Shown piece by piece: positions 26,498 to 33,971 of a DNA stretch of 42,847 nucleotides. Position 1 is the stretch's first letter, and every line of letters starts with the position of its first letter. The DNA is taken from the NCBI GenBank assembly GCA_036506275.1, contig DASXSB010000091.1, positions 1 to 42,847 of the forward strand, given 5' to 3'. The notes below the pieces were generated by a model, which saw only the letters and a program-made list of their open reading frames with translations, searched no databases and was not told the DNA's origin. The position numbers were made by a program, and so were the translations under genes. This stretch comes from DASXSB01 sp036506275 (GTDB lineage: Bacteria; Methylomirabilota; Methylomirabilia; Rokubacteriales; CSP1-6).

Positions 26498-28588
26498 CTA
26501 CGCCTTCCCGCGCGCCCGCGGTCGTGCGCGTTTCCGCGTGTTCTTCGGGGCCGGCTTCGCGCGCGTCGACGCGCGCGCGCTCTTCGCCGCGCGCCGCTGC
26601 CGAACGGCGCCGCGCCGCCCGCGCGGCTCGTGCCCGTTCCGGTCGGCGCGTGCCTGCGCGTCATCGTCGGCGACGGCAGTCCCGTTCGGCGACGCCACCG
26701 CTGCCGCCGTCTCGCCGAGGGCGACCGGCACCTCGCCCTCGACGCCGTCGGGGGTGACGATGATCGAATGCGGAAGGCCCTCGGGGCCGCTCCCGTTCTT
26801 TCCGAGCAGCTCGTCCGTCTTCTCGCCGCCCGTCCGCCGCATGGCCATCTTCTGGAGCTGCTCTTTCAGCTTGGCGACGGGCAAGCGGCCGCCCTTGAGG
26901 CGATTGCAGGAATCGACGACCTCCTCGATGTAGAGCTCGAAGATGTTGCGCCGGCGGTTCTCGCTGTGGGCCCGCTCCCGCCGCCGCAGGAAGGCTCCCA
27001 GCCGCCGGCCGCATTCGCGGAGGGCGAGCGTGATCTCCTTGCGGATCTCGTCGTAGTCGGCGATCGCTTCCTTCGATTCACTGGTGAACGGAACCCACAC
27101 GGACGCCATGTGCACGAAGATGACCATGGGCCCCGCCGGGAGCGCGCCCCGGGACTGGGAGACGCCGTAGTTGCGCCACGTGGTGTCGAGGACGGCCTTG
27201 AAGATCGCGCACGCCGACTGCTGGTAGAGGAGCGGCACCCGGTTGGCGTACCGGATGACGCGCGCGAGCTCGTGATCGTCCTCCGTTGCCTCCCCCTCCG
27301 CGAGCGGCACCGACTTCTTCGCGGGCGTGCCGTTCGTCGCCTCCGGTCCGCGCCCGTAGGCGACGCCGGCCTCGATCACGAACGGGTTGCCGCGGTACAC
27401 GGCGGGGGGGCGGCTCACCGCCGAGTAGAACTCGCCCTTGATCTGCTGATAGAGGCCGGACAGGATCGCGCGCTCGCCGATCGGCGACAGGCAATTGGTG
27501 GGCGGCGCCATGATCTTGGTGGATTGGATCGCCTTGTAGAGCGCCTCCGTGGCGTGGCCGTGAACGTCGCGGGGACGCGCGCGCGGCGAGACGCCGGCCG
27601 CCTTGCAGATGTCCTCGGCCAGCCGCGGCGACATCCGGCTGAAGTCGCTGGCGAGGAATCCCGCCACGGAATGGCTGGCCGTGTCGTGCAGCATCTTCAG
27701 CAGCATGCCGAGCTCGATGCCGTACGGGTGCGGCTTGATCTCGCGCGGCGACGGCGGCAGCTCGGCGAACGTGCGCGGATGCTCTCTCGTTTCGCCGTCG
27801 GGGCTCACGTAGGTCAGCTTCACGTGCGGGTTGGCGATGATGGTCTGCTCGACGTACTCGTCGATCGAGGCCCGCCCCTTCTGGTAGCGGCCCTCGACCT
27901 CCATCGTGACCTGCGTCCCGCGGTGCGCCTCCCAGTCGATCTGCTTCTTCTCGAGGATCAGCGGCTCGTTCTTCTTGGTGTCGATCTGGACTTCGAAGAA
28001 GTGCGCGGGCGTGCGCGCGCTCGTGCGCGAGATGATCTGGACGGGCTTGCCGGTGGTGAGCTGCCCATACATGCCGGCCGCCGAGATGCCGATGCCCTGC
28101 TGGCCGCGGCTCATGCGCAGCCGGTGGAACTTCGACCCGTACAGCAGCTTGGCGAAGATGCGTGGCACCTGCTGGCGCACGATGCCGGGACCGTTGTCGG
28201 TGACGGTGATGCGGAAGCGCGTCGCCTGGCTCGCCGGCGGCGGCGCCTCGCCGTTGCCGACGACGTCCACCTTCACCACGACGTCGGGGAGGATCCCGGC
28301 TTCCTCGCAGGCGTCGAGGGCGTTGTCGACCGCTTCCTTCACGCAAGTGAGGAGCGCCTTGCGCGGATTGTCGAATCCGAGCAGATGTCGGTTCTTGGTG
28401 AAGAACTCGGAGACGGAGATCTCCCGTTGCCGCGCTCCCATCTCGACGGCGGACACGGCGAGCTTGGGCGGTGCCGCCTTCGGCGATGCCGGCGGCGGGG
28501 GAGCGGCGACGGCGGTGGTCTTCGACGGCGTGACCTTCCGTGCACGCGCAGACAAGGCTTCTTTCAACCCCCCCACATTACCCCCCAT
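26498..28588 (-). CDS. top6B: DNA topoisomerase VI subunit B (GHKL ATPase)
   Basis: A 696-residue ATPase subunit. After a low-complexity Ala/Pro/Lys-rich N-terminus (~1-48), the GHKL domain shows the N box KEAVDNALDACEEAGILP (Glu85, Asn89), the G1 box TVTDNGPGI (131-136) and the G2 lid RMSRGQQGIGISAAGMYGQL (~159-176). The H2TH and transducer regions follow, including SPIGERAILSGLYQQIKGEF and the C-terminal transducer VHMASVWVPFTSESKEAIAD. The last ~50 residues form a very basic Arg/Lys/Ala/Pro tail. I prefer the ATG at 28588 (GGAG 9 nt upstream) to a GTG six codons earlier. It precedes the A-subunit gene by 9 bp. Confidence 0.95.
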   Translation of the reverse strand: MGGNVGGLKEALSARARKVTPSKTTAVAAPPPPASPKAAPPKLAVSAVEMGARQREISVSEFFTKNRHLLGFDNPRKALLTCVKEAVDNALDACEEAGILPDVVVKVDVVGNGEAPPPASQATRFRITVTDNGPGIVRQQVPRIFAKLLYGSKFHRLRMSRGQQGIGISAAGMYGQLTTGKPVQIISRTSARTPAHFFEVQIDTKKNEPLILEKKQIDWEAHRGTQVTMEVEGRYQKGRASIDEYVEQTIIANPHVKLTYVSPDGETREHPRTFAELPPSPREIKPHPYGIELGMLLKMLHDTASHSVAGFLASDFSRMSPRLAEDICKAAGVSPRARPRDVHGHATEALYKAIQSTKIMAPPTNCLSPIGERAILSGLYQQIKGEFYSAVSRPPAVYRGNPFVIEAGVAYGRGPEATNGTPAKKSVPLAEGEATEDDHELARVIRYANRVPLLYQQSACAIFKAVLDTTWRNYGVSQSRGALPAGPMVIFVHMASVWVPFTSESKEAIADYDEIRKEITLALRECGRRLGAFLRRRERAHSENRRRNIFELYIEEVVDSCNRLKGGRLPVAKLKEQLQKMAMRRTGGEKTDELLGKNGSGPEGLPHSIIVTPDGVEGEVPVALGETAAAVASPNGTAVADDDAQARADRNGHEPRGRRGAVRQRRAAKSARASTRAKPAPKNTRKRARPRARGKA

Positions 28589-28790
28589 ACAAACAAACTC
28601 CAACACGCGGACTCAAGTTTTTCCGGCTGGTGCCGAGGGGTTCGGCGCCCACGCCAATGGCGGCTGTGCTAGACTCCGCAGCCACACGGAGACCTGCTGC
28701 ATGCGTTGTGGCGACCTGCCGCACTGCTCACCGCTTCTGGCTTCCCTCCCCGTCTCGGTACTGATGCGTCGTCACGGCTGAGGGCGAGAC
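28589..28790. promoter_or_regulatory. divergent intergenic region between top6BA and the LysM cassette
   Basis: About 200 bp that should hold promoters for both directions. On the plus strand TGCTAGACT (28667-28675) resembles a TGn-extended -10 without a clear -35; it would give a leader of roughly 110 nt for the LysM gene. On the minus side I see no convincing box; the poly-C/poly-G tract immediately around the top6B start is unusual. Short ORFs here have no support. Confidence 0.3.
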
Positions 28791-29594
28791 ATGGCCGAGG
28801 ACTACAAGGTTCGCGCCGGCGATTGCATGAGCAGCATCGCGTCCGAGCGCGGATTCTTCTGGGAGACGCTCTGGAACCACAGCAAGAACGCCGAGCTCAA
28901 GCGCAAGCGGGGTGATCCGAACATCCTCAAGGAAGGCGACGTCGTCTTCATCCCCGATCTCGAGGTGCGCGAGGAACCGCGCGCCACCGAGCAGACGCAC
29001 CGGTTCCGGCTCAAAGGCGAGCCGGCGAAGCTCAAGATCCGGTTGATGAAGCCCAAGGAGGAGAAGGAGGAGCAGGACGACGATGCGCCCGCGTCGAGCA
29101 GCGCCTCGCCGCTCGGCGGCCTCGGCGGCGCGGTGCCGGGCCTTCCCGCGACGGGTGGCGCCGACGATGACAGCTCGGATCTGGCCGATCCGGACTACGT
29201 GCCGCCCAAGGAGGAAGAGGAGCCCATTGCCGACGCCGACTACGTGCTCGAGGTCGATGGCGTGTGGGTGGCCAAGGGCAAGACCGACGGCGACGGACGA
29301 TTGCAGATCGCGCTTCCGCCGCGGGCACGGGTGGGGCGCCTGGTCGTCTATCCCGGTCTGCCCGAAGAGCGAATCATCACCCTCGATCTCGGCGCGATGG
29401 ACCCCGTCGAGGAAGTCTCCGGTGTTCGCAAGCGCCTGCGCAATCTCGGGTACCTCTGCGAGCCCGAGGGGCCCGGGGACGCCGCCGATCTGCAGCAGGC
29501 GGTGCGCAGGTTCCAGGAGAAGAACGACCTCACGGTAACCGGCAGCGTCGACGCCGCCACCAGGTCGAAGCTCAAGGACCTGCACGGCTCCTAG
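28791..29594 (+). CDS. LysM and peptidoglycan-binding domain protein
   Basis: A 267-residue protein. Residues ~3-57 are a LysM domain (DYKVRAGDCMSSIASERGFF, then DPNILKEGDVVFIPD). After a conserved TEQTHRFRLKGEPAKLKIRL segment comes an acidic/Gly-rich low-complexity stretch (~88-148), a small beta domain (DYVLEVDGVWVAKGKTDGDG, ~150-200), and a C-terminal peptidoglycan-binding helical domain (~210-266: VSGVRKRLRNLGYL, LQQAVRRFQEKNDLTVTGSV). There is no signal peptide despite two wall-binding domains. From memory, proteins with this layout often lie beside VgrG-type or other contractile-system effector genes; no such gene is in this window. It heads a four-gene cassette and is 17 bp from the metzincin gene. 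A role as carrier or adaptor for that protease is an inference. Confidence 0.85.
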   Translation: MAEDYKVRAGDCMSSIASERGFFWETLWNHSKNAELKRKRGDPNILKEGDVVFIPDLEVREEPRATEQTHRFRLKGEPAKLKIRLMKPKEEKEEQDDDAPASSSASPLGGLGGAVPGLPATGGADDDSSDLADPDYVPPKEEEEPIADADYVLEVDGVWVAKGKTDGDGRLQIALPPRARVGRLVVYPGLPEERIITLDLGAMDPVEEVSGVRKRLRNLGYLCEPEGPGDAADLQQAVRRFQEKNDLTVTGSVDAATRSKLKDLHGS

Positions 29595-29611
29595 GACACA
29601 CGGAGAATCGG

Positions 29612-31471
29612 ATGGCAGTGACCCGCATCAAGATCACGTTCGCGAGCGTCGGCGTTCTGGATTCCGCGGACATCTGGGGCGACGGAGACTGGGTCTTCAA
29701 GGCCACCATCGACGGCAAGGCTGTGGGTGATCCCAAGATCGAGTGGACCGCCAAGGAGCGCGGCACCATCGAGCTGCCGGAGCTCGAGTGGTCGTCGGTG
29801 ATCGACGTGAGCGGGAAGACCAAAGCGACCGACAGCATCAAGGTGACGTTCTCCGGCACCGACATCGATGTCTTCAGCGACGATGACCTGGGCGAGGTGA
29901 AGTACGAGTTCAAGTATCCATTCGACAAGGACAAGACCGTCACGTTGAAATCGCCGGTAATAAAAGGGTGGCTGTTCCTCCCCGACCACCAGTACTACAC
30001 GCTCCAGCTCAAGCTCGAGGTCCTGGAAGCCGCCAAATCCGCCACCACGGGCGCGGCCGGGCCGCAGACCGTGTCCGTGAGCCGACAGCACAGCGGGAGC
30101 AGTACCTTCACGACCGTCTCCGGCAAGCAGATCCTGCCGCGAGTGGAGGTGTGCCCGGTGGTGCCGTCGCCCCAGGCCCCGTCGAAGATGCCCAAGCGGC
30201 CCGACATCGCGACCGCCAACGGATTGATGCCCGGCAAGGACACGCCGCAGAGCCAGGCCGTGGCCATGTGGCCGGTCCCGGATCTGAACGCGACCTACAA
30301 CCCATCCCTCATTCCGATCCTCGCCAAGACGGATCCCGATCTTGCCAAGAAGGCGGCCAAGCTCGCCGTGACGTACGTCGAGCCCGGCGATCTCGACACG
30401 AGCTTCCTCACCTGGCACGTGAAGAGCGGCCCCATCGAGATCCTCGGCTCGAACCAAGGGCCGGAGATCCAGGCCATCGGCACGGGCGCGGGAGCCTTCG
30501 ACACGATCGGCGAGATCGAGGTGCGCTGGGACGGGGCCAAGGGTCCGCTCCTGGCGACGTACCGCGTGTGGGTGGGAAAGATCAAGACGGTGCTCTATCG
30601 CATCAATCTCATCAACGGCACCAACGCCGCCTCCTCCGTGACGCTCAGTCCTCAAGACTATGAGAACCAGATCAAGATCGCGCGCGTGCTGTTCTGGCAA
30701 GCCGGCCTCCACCTCGTGGCCGACACCAACACGACGGTGTGGGACGGCGCGACCACCACCGACAGCAGCGGCACCGCGCTGCCGAGCGGCGTCTTCATCG
30801 TGCCCGTCACCAACAACACGTGGACCGTCAACGTGAACAACTTCGTGCCGACGATCGCCTCTCGGCTCAACTTCCGTCCCGGCGTCCTTCATGCCGTGTA
30901 CGTCCGTTCCACCGCCTCGGGGCGGGCGGCCGCCACCGACATCCAGGGCGTGGACGGCAAGCCCTACCGCATGGGTGGCCAGCCGACCGCCTCCTGGGTC
31001 ATCCCGAGCGGCGTGCCGCCCGAAGCGAAGCCGCACGGCACGCTCCTGCTGAAGACCTTTCCCGACAGCGATCGCCCCTCGAAGAACGCTCCCGGCGACG
31101 ACGACTACGTGAAGGCGCGGCAGGCGGCGGACGCGACGTTCAAGAAATCGGACATGGCCCGGATCTACGCGGCCGTCCTTCCCTCTGACTGGAGCTCCAG
31201 CGGAACGGACCCCAATGCCGGCACCAACCTCGCCCACGAGCTCGGCCACGTGCTCGGGCTTCAACATCGGGGCAGCGGCGACGCCAACAACCCCCCGCTG
31301 TCGGAGGACGACATCAACTGCGCAGACGTCAAGGGCAAGAAGCGCGGACATCCCTGGCACGAGAACGTCATGACCTACGGCTACGGCGGCAACACGGCCA
31401 ATGTCCCCAGAAACCTGGACATCGACATCATCCAGACGCCGGTCATCCGCAAGCACCCCGCGTGCACGTAG
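29612..31471 (+). CDS. metzincin-like zinc metalloprotease with N-terminal beta domain, unrecognised family
   Basis: A 619-residue protein. The C-terminal region has LAHELGHVLGLQHRG, the HExxHxxGxxH zinc motif (His542, Glu543, His546, His552), and a Met-turn candidate HENVMTYGYGG (Met587) 35 residues later, as in metzincins. The N-terminal ~150 residues are beta-rich (ITFASVGVLDSADIWGDGDW), and a Thr/Ser/Val-rich middle (~340-470) contains several possible beta strands. No signal peptide or membrane helix is visible. The open frame extends 5' into the LysM gene, but the ATG at 29612 has GGAGA upstream. It sits second in the cassette, 9 bp before the first paralogue gene. The protease assignment rests on the motif; substrate and export route are unknown. 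Confidence 0.8.
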   Translation: MAVTRIKITFASVGVLDSADIWGDGDWVFKATIDGKAVGDPKIEWTAKERGTIELPELEWSSVIDVSGKTKATDSIKVTFSGTDIDVFSDDDLGEVKYEFKYPFDKDKTVTLKSPVIKGWLFLPDHQYYTLQLKLEVLEAAKSATTGAAGPQTVSVSRQHSGSSTFTTVSGKQILPRVEVCPVVPSPQAPSKMPKRPDIATANGLMPGKDTPQSQAVAMWPVPDLNATYNPSLIPILAKTDPDLAKKAAKLAVTYVEPGDLDTSFLTWHVKSGPIEILGSNQGPEIQAIGTGAGAFDTIGEIEVRWDGAKGPLLATYRVWVGKIKTVLYRINLINGTNAASSVTLSPQDYENQIKIARVLFWQAGLHLVADTNTTVWDGATTTDSSGTALPSGVFIVPVTNNTWTVNVNNFVPTIASRLNFRPGVLHAVYVRSTASGRAAATDIQGVDGKPYRMGGQPTASWVIPSGVPPEAKPHGTLLLKTFPDSDRPSKNAPGDDDYVKARQAADATFKKSDMARIYAAVLPSDWSSSGTDPNAGTNLAHELGHVLGLQHRGSGDANNPPLSEDDINCADVKGKKRGHPWHENVMTYGYGGNTANVPRNLDIDIIQTPVIRKHPACT

Positions 31472-31480
31472 AGCGGTGAG

Positions 31481-32299
31481 ATGACCAAGGACGTGGCGAT
31501 TCTTCGCTCGGCGGACGAGCCGCGAGAGCTCATCGACACCGCGGTGGAGTTCGCCGCCAGCGAGCGCGCGGCGGACCAGGCCGTTCTCCTCGGGTTCCTG
31601 AACTCGAGCGAGTTCTTGTTGCGCGTCAACACCGCGCACGAGTACGCGACGGCGCGCCCCAAGCAGCTCCGGGTGGCCAAGGTCATTCGCGTGCTGCGCG
31701 ATTCCCCGTACCCGGCGGCGAAGGCCACCCTGATCCGTCTCGCCGAGGGCGGAGACTTCGTGCGCACCAACTGGTTGTGCCAGGAGCTCCTCGTCCGCGC
31801 CCTCGTCTCGATCCGACCGGCGCCTCCCGAAGCCGTGCGCTACTGGGATCAGCAGAGCACGCCGACCGCGGTCAATCGCCACGTGACCATCGAGATGCTG
31901 TGTGAGAATGAAACCGATCCCGCCCTCGCCCTCCTGGAACAGAAGCTGCTCGATCCCGCCCAGGAGCGGGAATTCAAGGTCGCCTGGATCCGCGATCCCA
32001 TGCTCCGACATCGCAACGACGAGCCGCTGCTGCGAGCGTCCGAGCGGATGATCACGCACAGCCTGCCGCCCGACCTCCGCCTCGTCCTCCTCGAAGCGCT
32101 GTGCACCTACGATCGCGGCTGGTATCCCGGATGTGCGCCGCCCAAGCCACCACCGCGCGCGCTGGCGAGCGCGGAGGCGCGCCAGGTCCTGAGACGAATC
32201 TGCCGCTACGCCCTCGAGCACCTCGAGCTCTCCGCGTCGCTGGAGGCGGCGGTGCGCGCAACGCTCGTCGAGATCGGTGACGACGACGCTCGCGCGTAG
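31481..32299 (+). CDS. hypothetical helical (HEAT-like?) protein, paralogue 1
   Basis: A 272-residue, mostly helical protein with no signal peptide. I do not recognise a named family. Repeated helix pairs (AKVIRVLRDSPYPAAKATLI, WLCQELLVRALVSI, TIEMLCENETDPALALLEQK) suggest an alpha-solenoid or HEAT-like fold. A conserved core KVAWIRDPMLRHRN and a later RGWYPG motif recur in the next gene product, so the two are paralogues. It lies 9 bp after the protease gene. Its position would suit an immunity or regulatory partner of the protease, but the sequence itself shows no such activity. Confidence 0.75.
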   Translation: MTKDVAILRSADEPRELIDTAVEFAASERAADQAVLLGFLNSSEFLLRVNTAHEYATARPKQLRVAKVIRVLRDSPYPAAKATLIRLAEGGDFVRTNWLCQELLVRALVSIRPAPPEAVRYWDQQSTPTAVNRHVTIEMLCENETDPALALLEQKLLDPAQEREFKVAWIRDPMLRHRNDEPLLRASERMITHSLPPDLRLVLLEALCTYDRGWYPGCAPPKPPPRALASAEARQVLRRICRYALEHLELSASLEAAVRATLVEIGDDDARA

Positions 32300-32336
32300 G
32301 GAATGGATCGCACCACTCCACGGACAGGACCGGGCC

Positions 32337-33251
32337 GTGAGGGGCCCCGGCGCGCGGCGGCTGGCGGCGGTGGTGATGGTCGCCTGGCTTCTCGCCGGTA
32401 TCGGCGCGGAGGCCCCTGAGGCCATGGCCGCCGGTGGCGCCCCTCCGCCTCCGCGTCCCACGCCTGTCACGACACCCGAGACCGCGGCGCTGCTCGCGCG
32501 TCTGCTGGCGCTGGCCGACAGCGCACGCAGCGAGGATCAGCGGGAGCTCGCCGGGCTCCTCACGCAGGCGGAGACGCTCGACCGGCTGGACGAGCCCAAG
32601 GAGCGCGATCGGTCACGAACCGCGGATCTGCGCCTCGCCGCCGTCGTGAGCCGGCTCCGCAGCAACGCTGCACCCGCGGCCGCGACGACGCTGGCGACGC
32701 TCGCCCGCAGCACCGTGTACCGCGAGAGCTGGCAGCGGGAGGAGCTGCTGGTCCGTGCCCTCGGAACGCCGCGTCCGCTCGGACCCGAGACGCTGTCGTT
32801 CCTCGACGAGCAGGCGCGCGCCGATTCCGTCAATCTGCACCTGGCCGTCGCGGCGCTCTGCGACAACGGCTCCCCCGAAGCCATCGCGCTTCTCGGCCGA
32901 AAGCTGGCCGATCCGAGCCTGGACACCGTCTACAAGCTCGGCTGGTTCCGGGACCCGCTCCTCCGCAACCGTCGTAACCCGGAAATGCTCCGCGCCGCCG
33001 CGCGATGGCTCGCTCGCGACGGCCTGAGCCATGATTTGCAGATCGGCGTGGCCGACGCGCTCTTCGACTATCGCCCCGACGAATGGTACCCGGGCCGCGG
33101 CGGGGCACCGCGCCCGCCCGACGAGGCGAGCACGACGCCGGACGCCGCATCGGCTCTGCGTCTCGTCGGCCAGACCGTGCTCGACGGCGACTATCCGGCC
33201 TCGATCAAGAAGGCCGTGCGGCGGACGATGGGGAAGTTGTCGTCGCGCTAG
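32337..33251 (+). CDS. hypothetical exported helical protein, paralogue 2
   Basis: A 304-residue protein. From the GTG at 32337 (AGGA 7 nt upstream) it starts with a good signal peptide, VRGPGARRLAAVVMVAWLLA, with cleavage near EAMA-A; an earlier GTG at 32277 would overlap the previous gene and bury this signal, so I prefer 32337. The mature part aligns with the neighbouring protein across its length: W-x-R-E-E-L-L-V-R-A-L, AALCDNGSPEAIALLGRKLA, YKLGWFRDPLLRNRRN and DEWYPG. Thus one paralogue is cytoplasmic and the other exported, covering both sides of the membrane. The function is unknown. It ends 12 bp before the convergent methyltransferase gene. Confidence 0.75.
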   Translation: MRGPGARRLAAVVMVAWLLAGIGAEAPEAMAAGGAPPPPRPTPVTTPETAALLARLLALADSARSEDQRELAGLLTQAETLDRLDEPKERDRSRTADLRLAAVVSRLRSNAAPAAATTLATLARSTVYRESWQREELLVRALGTPRPLGPETLSFLDEQARADSVNLHLAVAALCDNGSPEAIALLGRKLADPSLDTVYKLGWFRDPLLRNRRNPEMLRAAARWLARDGLSHDLQIGVADALFDYRPDEWYPGRGGAPRPPDEASTTPDAASALRLVGQTVLDGDYPASIKKAVRRTMGKLSSR

Positions 33252-33263
33252 CCGGCGCCCGTC

Positions 33264-33971
33264 TCATCGCTGCTTGCGCGCGACGAGCGCCTGATTGACC
33301 ATCAGCCGCCCCGCCCGTCCGCGGGCGAGACGCCTCTCCACCGCCCGCGCCGCTTCGTGGAGCCCGAGGTGAAACGGCCACGGATGGAAGCCGAGATGCA
33401 ACAACACCTCCAGCCCCGCCCGCGCGCACGATTGCTCGAGACGCTCCCACGCCACGAAGTTCTCCCATCCGCGGAACGGCCGCAGGCGGAGCCGGCTCGC
33501 TGCTCGCACCACTCCCTGCCACGCCCGGTTGGGCGTGGTGAGGACGAGCAACCCGCGCGGCCGCAGGACGCGCGCGAGTTCCTCGATCGCGCGCGCCGGC
33601 GCTTCGGTGTGCTCGATCATCTCGCTCGCGATTACGACGTCGAAGCTCTGGTCGCGCACGGCCAGACGACAGGCGTCGGCGACGACGCCGCGGCTGGCCG
33701 CCCGCGCCATCGCGCGCGCGACGAGGCGCGGCCCGATGTCGACGCTGATCACGGCGGCGCCGCGCCGGGCGGCTGCCTCGGAGAAGAGCCCGTAGCCGCA
33801 GCCGGCGTCGAGCGTGCGCTTGCCGACAAGCGCACGAGGCCCGAGGCGGTCGTCGCCGAGGCAGTCGTCGAACACCACGCTCAGGCGGCGGCGGACATCG
33901 GCGGGATGATCCAGGCCCTCGAACCGCTCGGCGACATCCTCGTAGAAGTGCGCGGGCGACGGGCGCGTCAC
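33264..33971 (-). CDS. SAM-dependent methyltransferase
   Basis: A 235-residue class I methyltransferase (UbiE/Methyltransf_11 type). Motif I is RTLDAGCGYGLFSEAAARRG, motif II ISVDIG, and the motif IV-V region is FDVVIASEMIEHTEAPARAI, followed by RVLRPRGLLVLTTPN. The GTG at 33971 overlaps the stop of the glycosyltransferase gene as GTGA; the open frame further 5' lies inside that gene. Being last in a glycosyltransferase operon, it probably modifies a glycan or lipid carrier, but quinone or small-molecule substrates are equally possible by sequence. Confidence 0.87.
   Translation of the reverse strand: MTRPSPAHFYEDVAERFEGLDHPADVRRRLSVVFDDCLGDDRLGPRALVGKRTLDAGCGYGLFSEAAARRGAAVISVDIGPRLVARAMARAASRGVVADACRLAVRDQSFDVVIASEMIEHTEAPARAIEELARVLRPRGLLVLTTPNRAWQGVVRAASRLRLRPFRGWENFVAWERLEQSCARAGLEVLLHLGFHPWPFHLGLHEAARAVERRLARGRAGRLMVNQALVARKQR

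Noticed and set aside
25088..28672. An 1194-codon open frame on the plus strand opposite top6A and top6B
   Set aside because: Its translation is low-information (Arg/Val/Leu/Asp/His-rich), follows the codon positions of the topoisomerase genes, and has no domain. In very GC-rich DNA the antisense frame of a real gene is often stop-free.
29591..32470. A 959-codon open frame on the minus strand opposite the protease and paralogue genes
   Set aside because: The translation is repetitive Arg/His/Val/Asp-rich text without domains, while the plus strand carries zinc-protease and paralogue motifs with good ribosome sites.
28791..33251. Calling the cassette a type VI or extracellular contractile injection locus
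   Set aside because: No VgrG, Hcp, PAAR, sheath, baseplate or AAA+ gene lies in the window; only the LysM/PG-binding layout hints at it.
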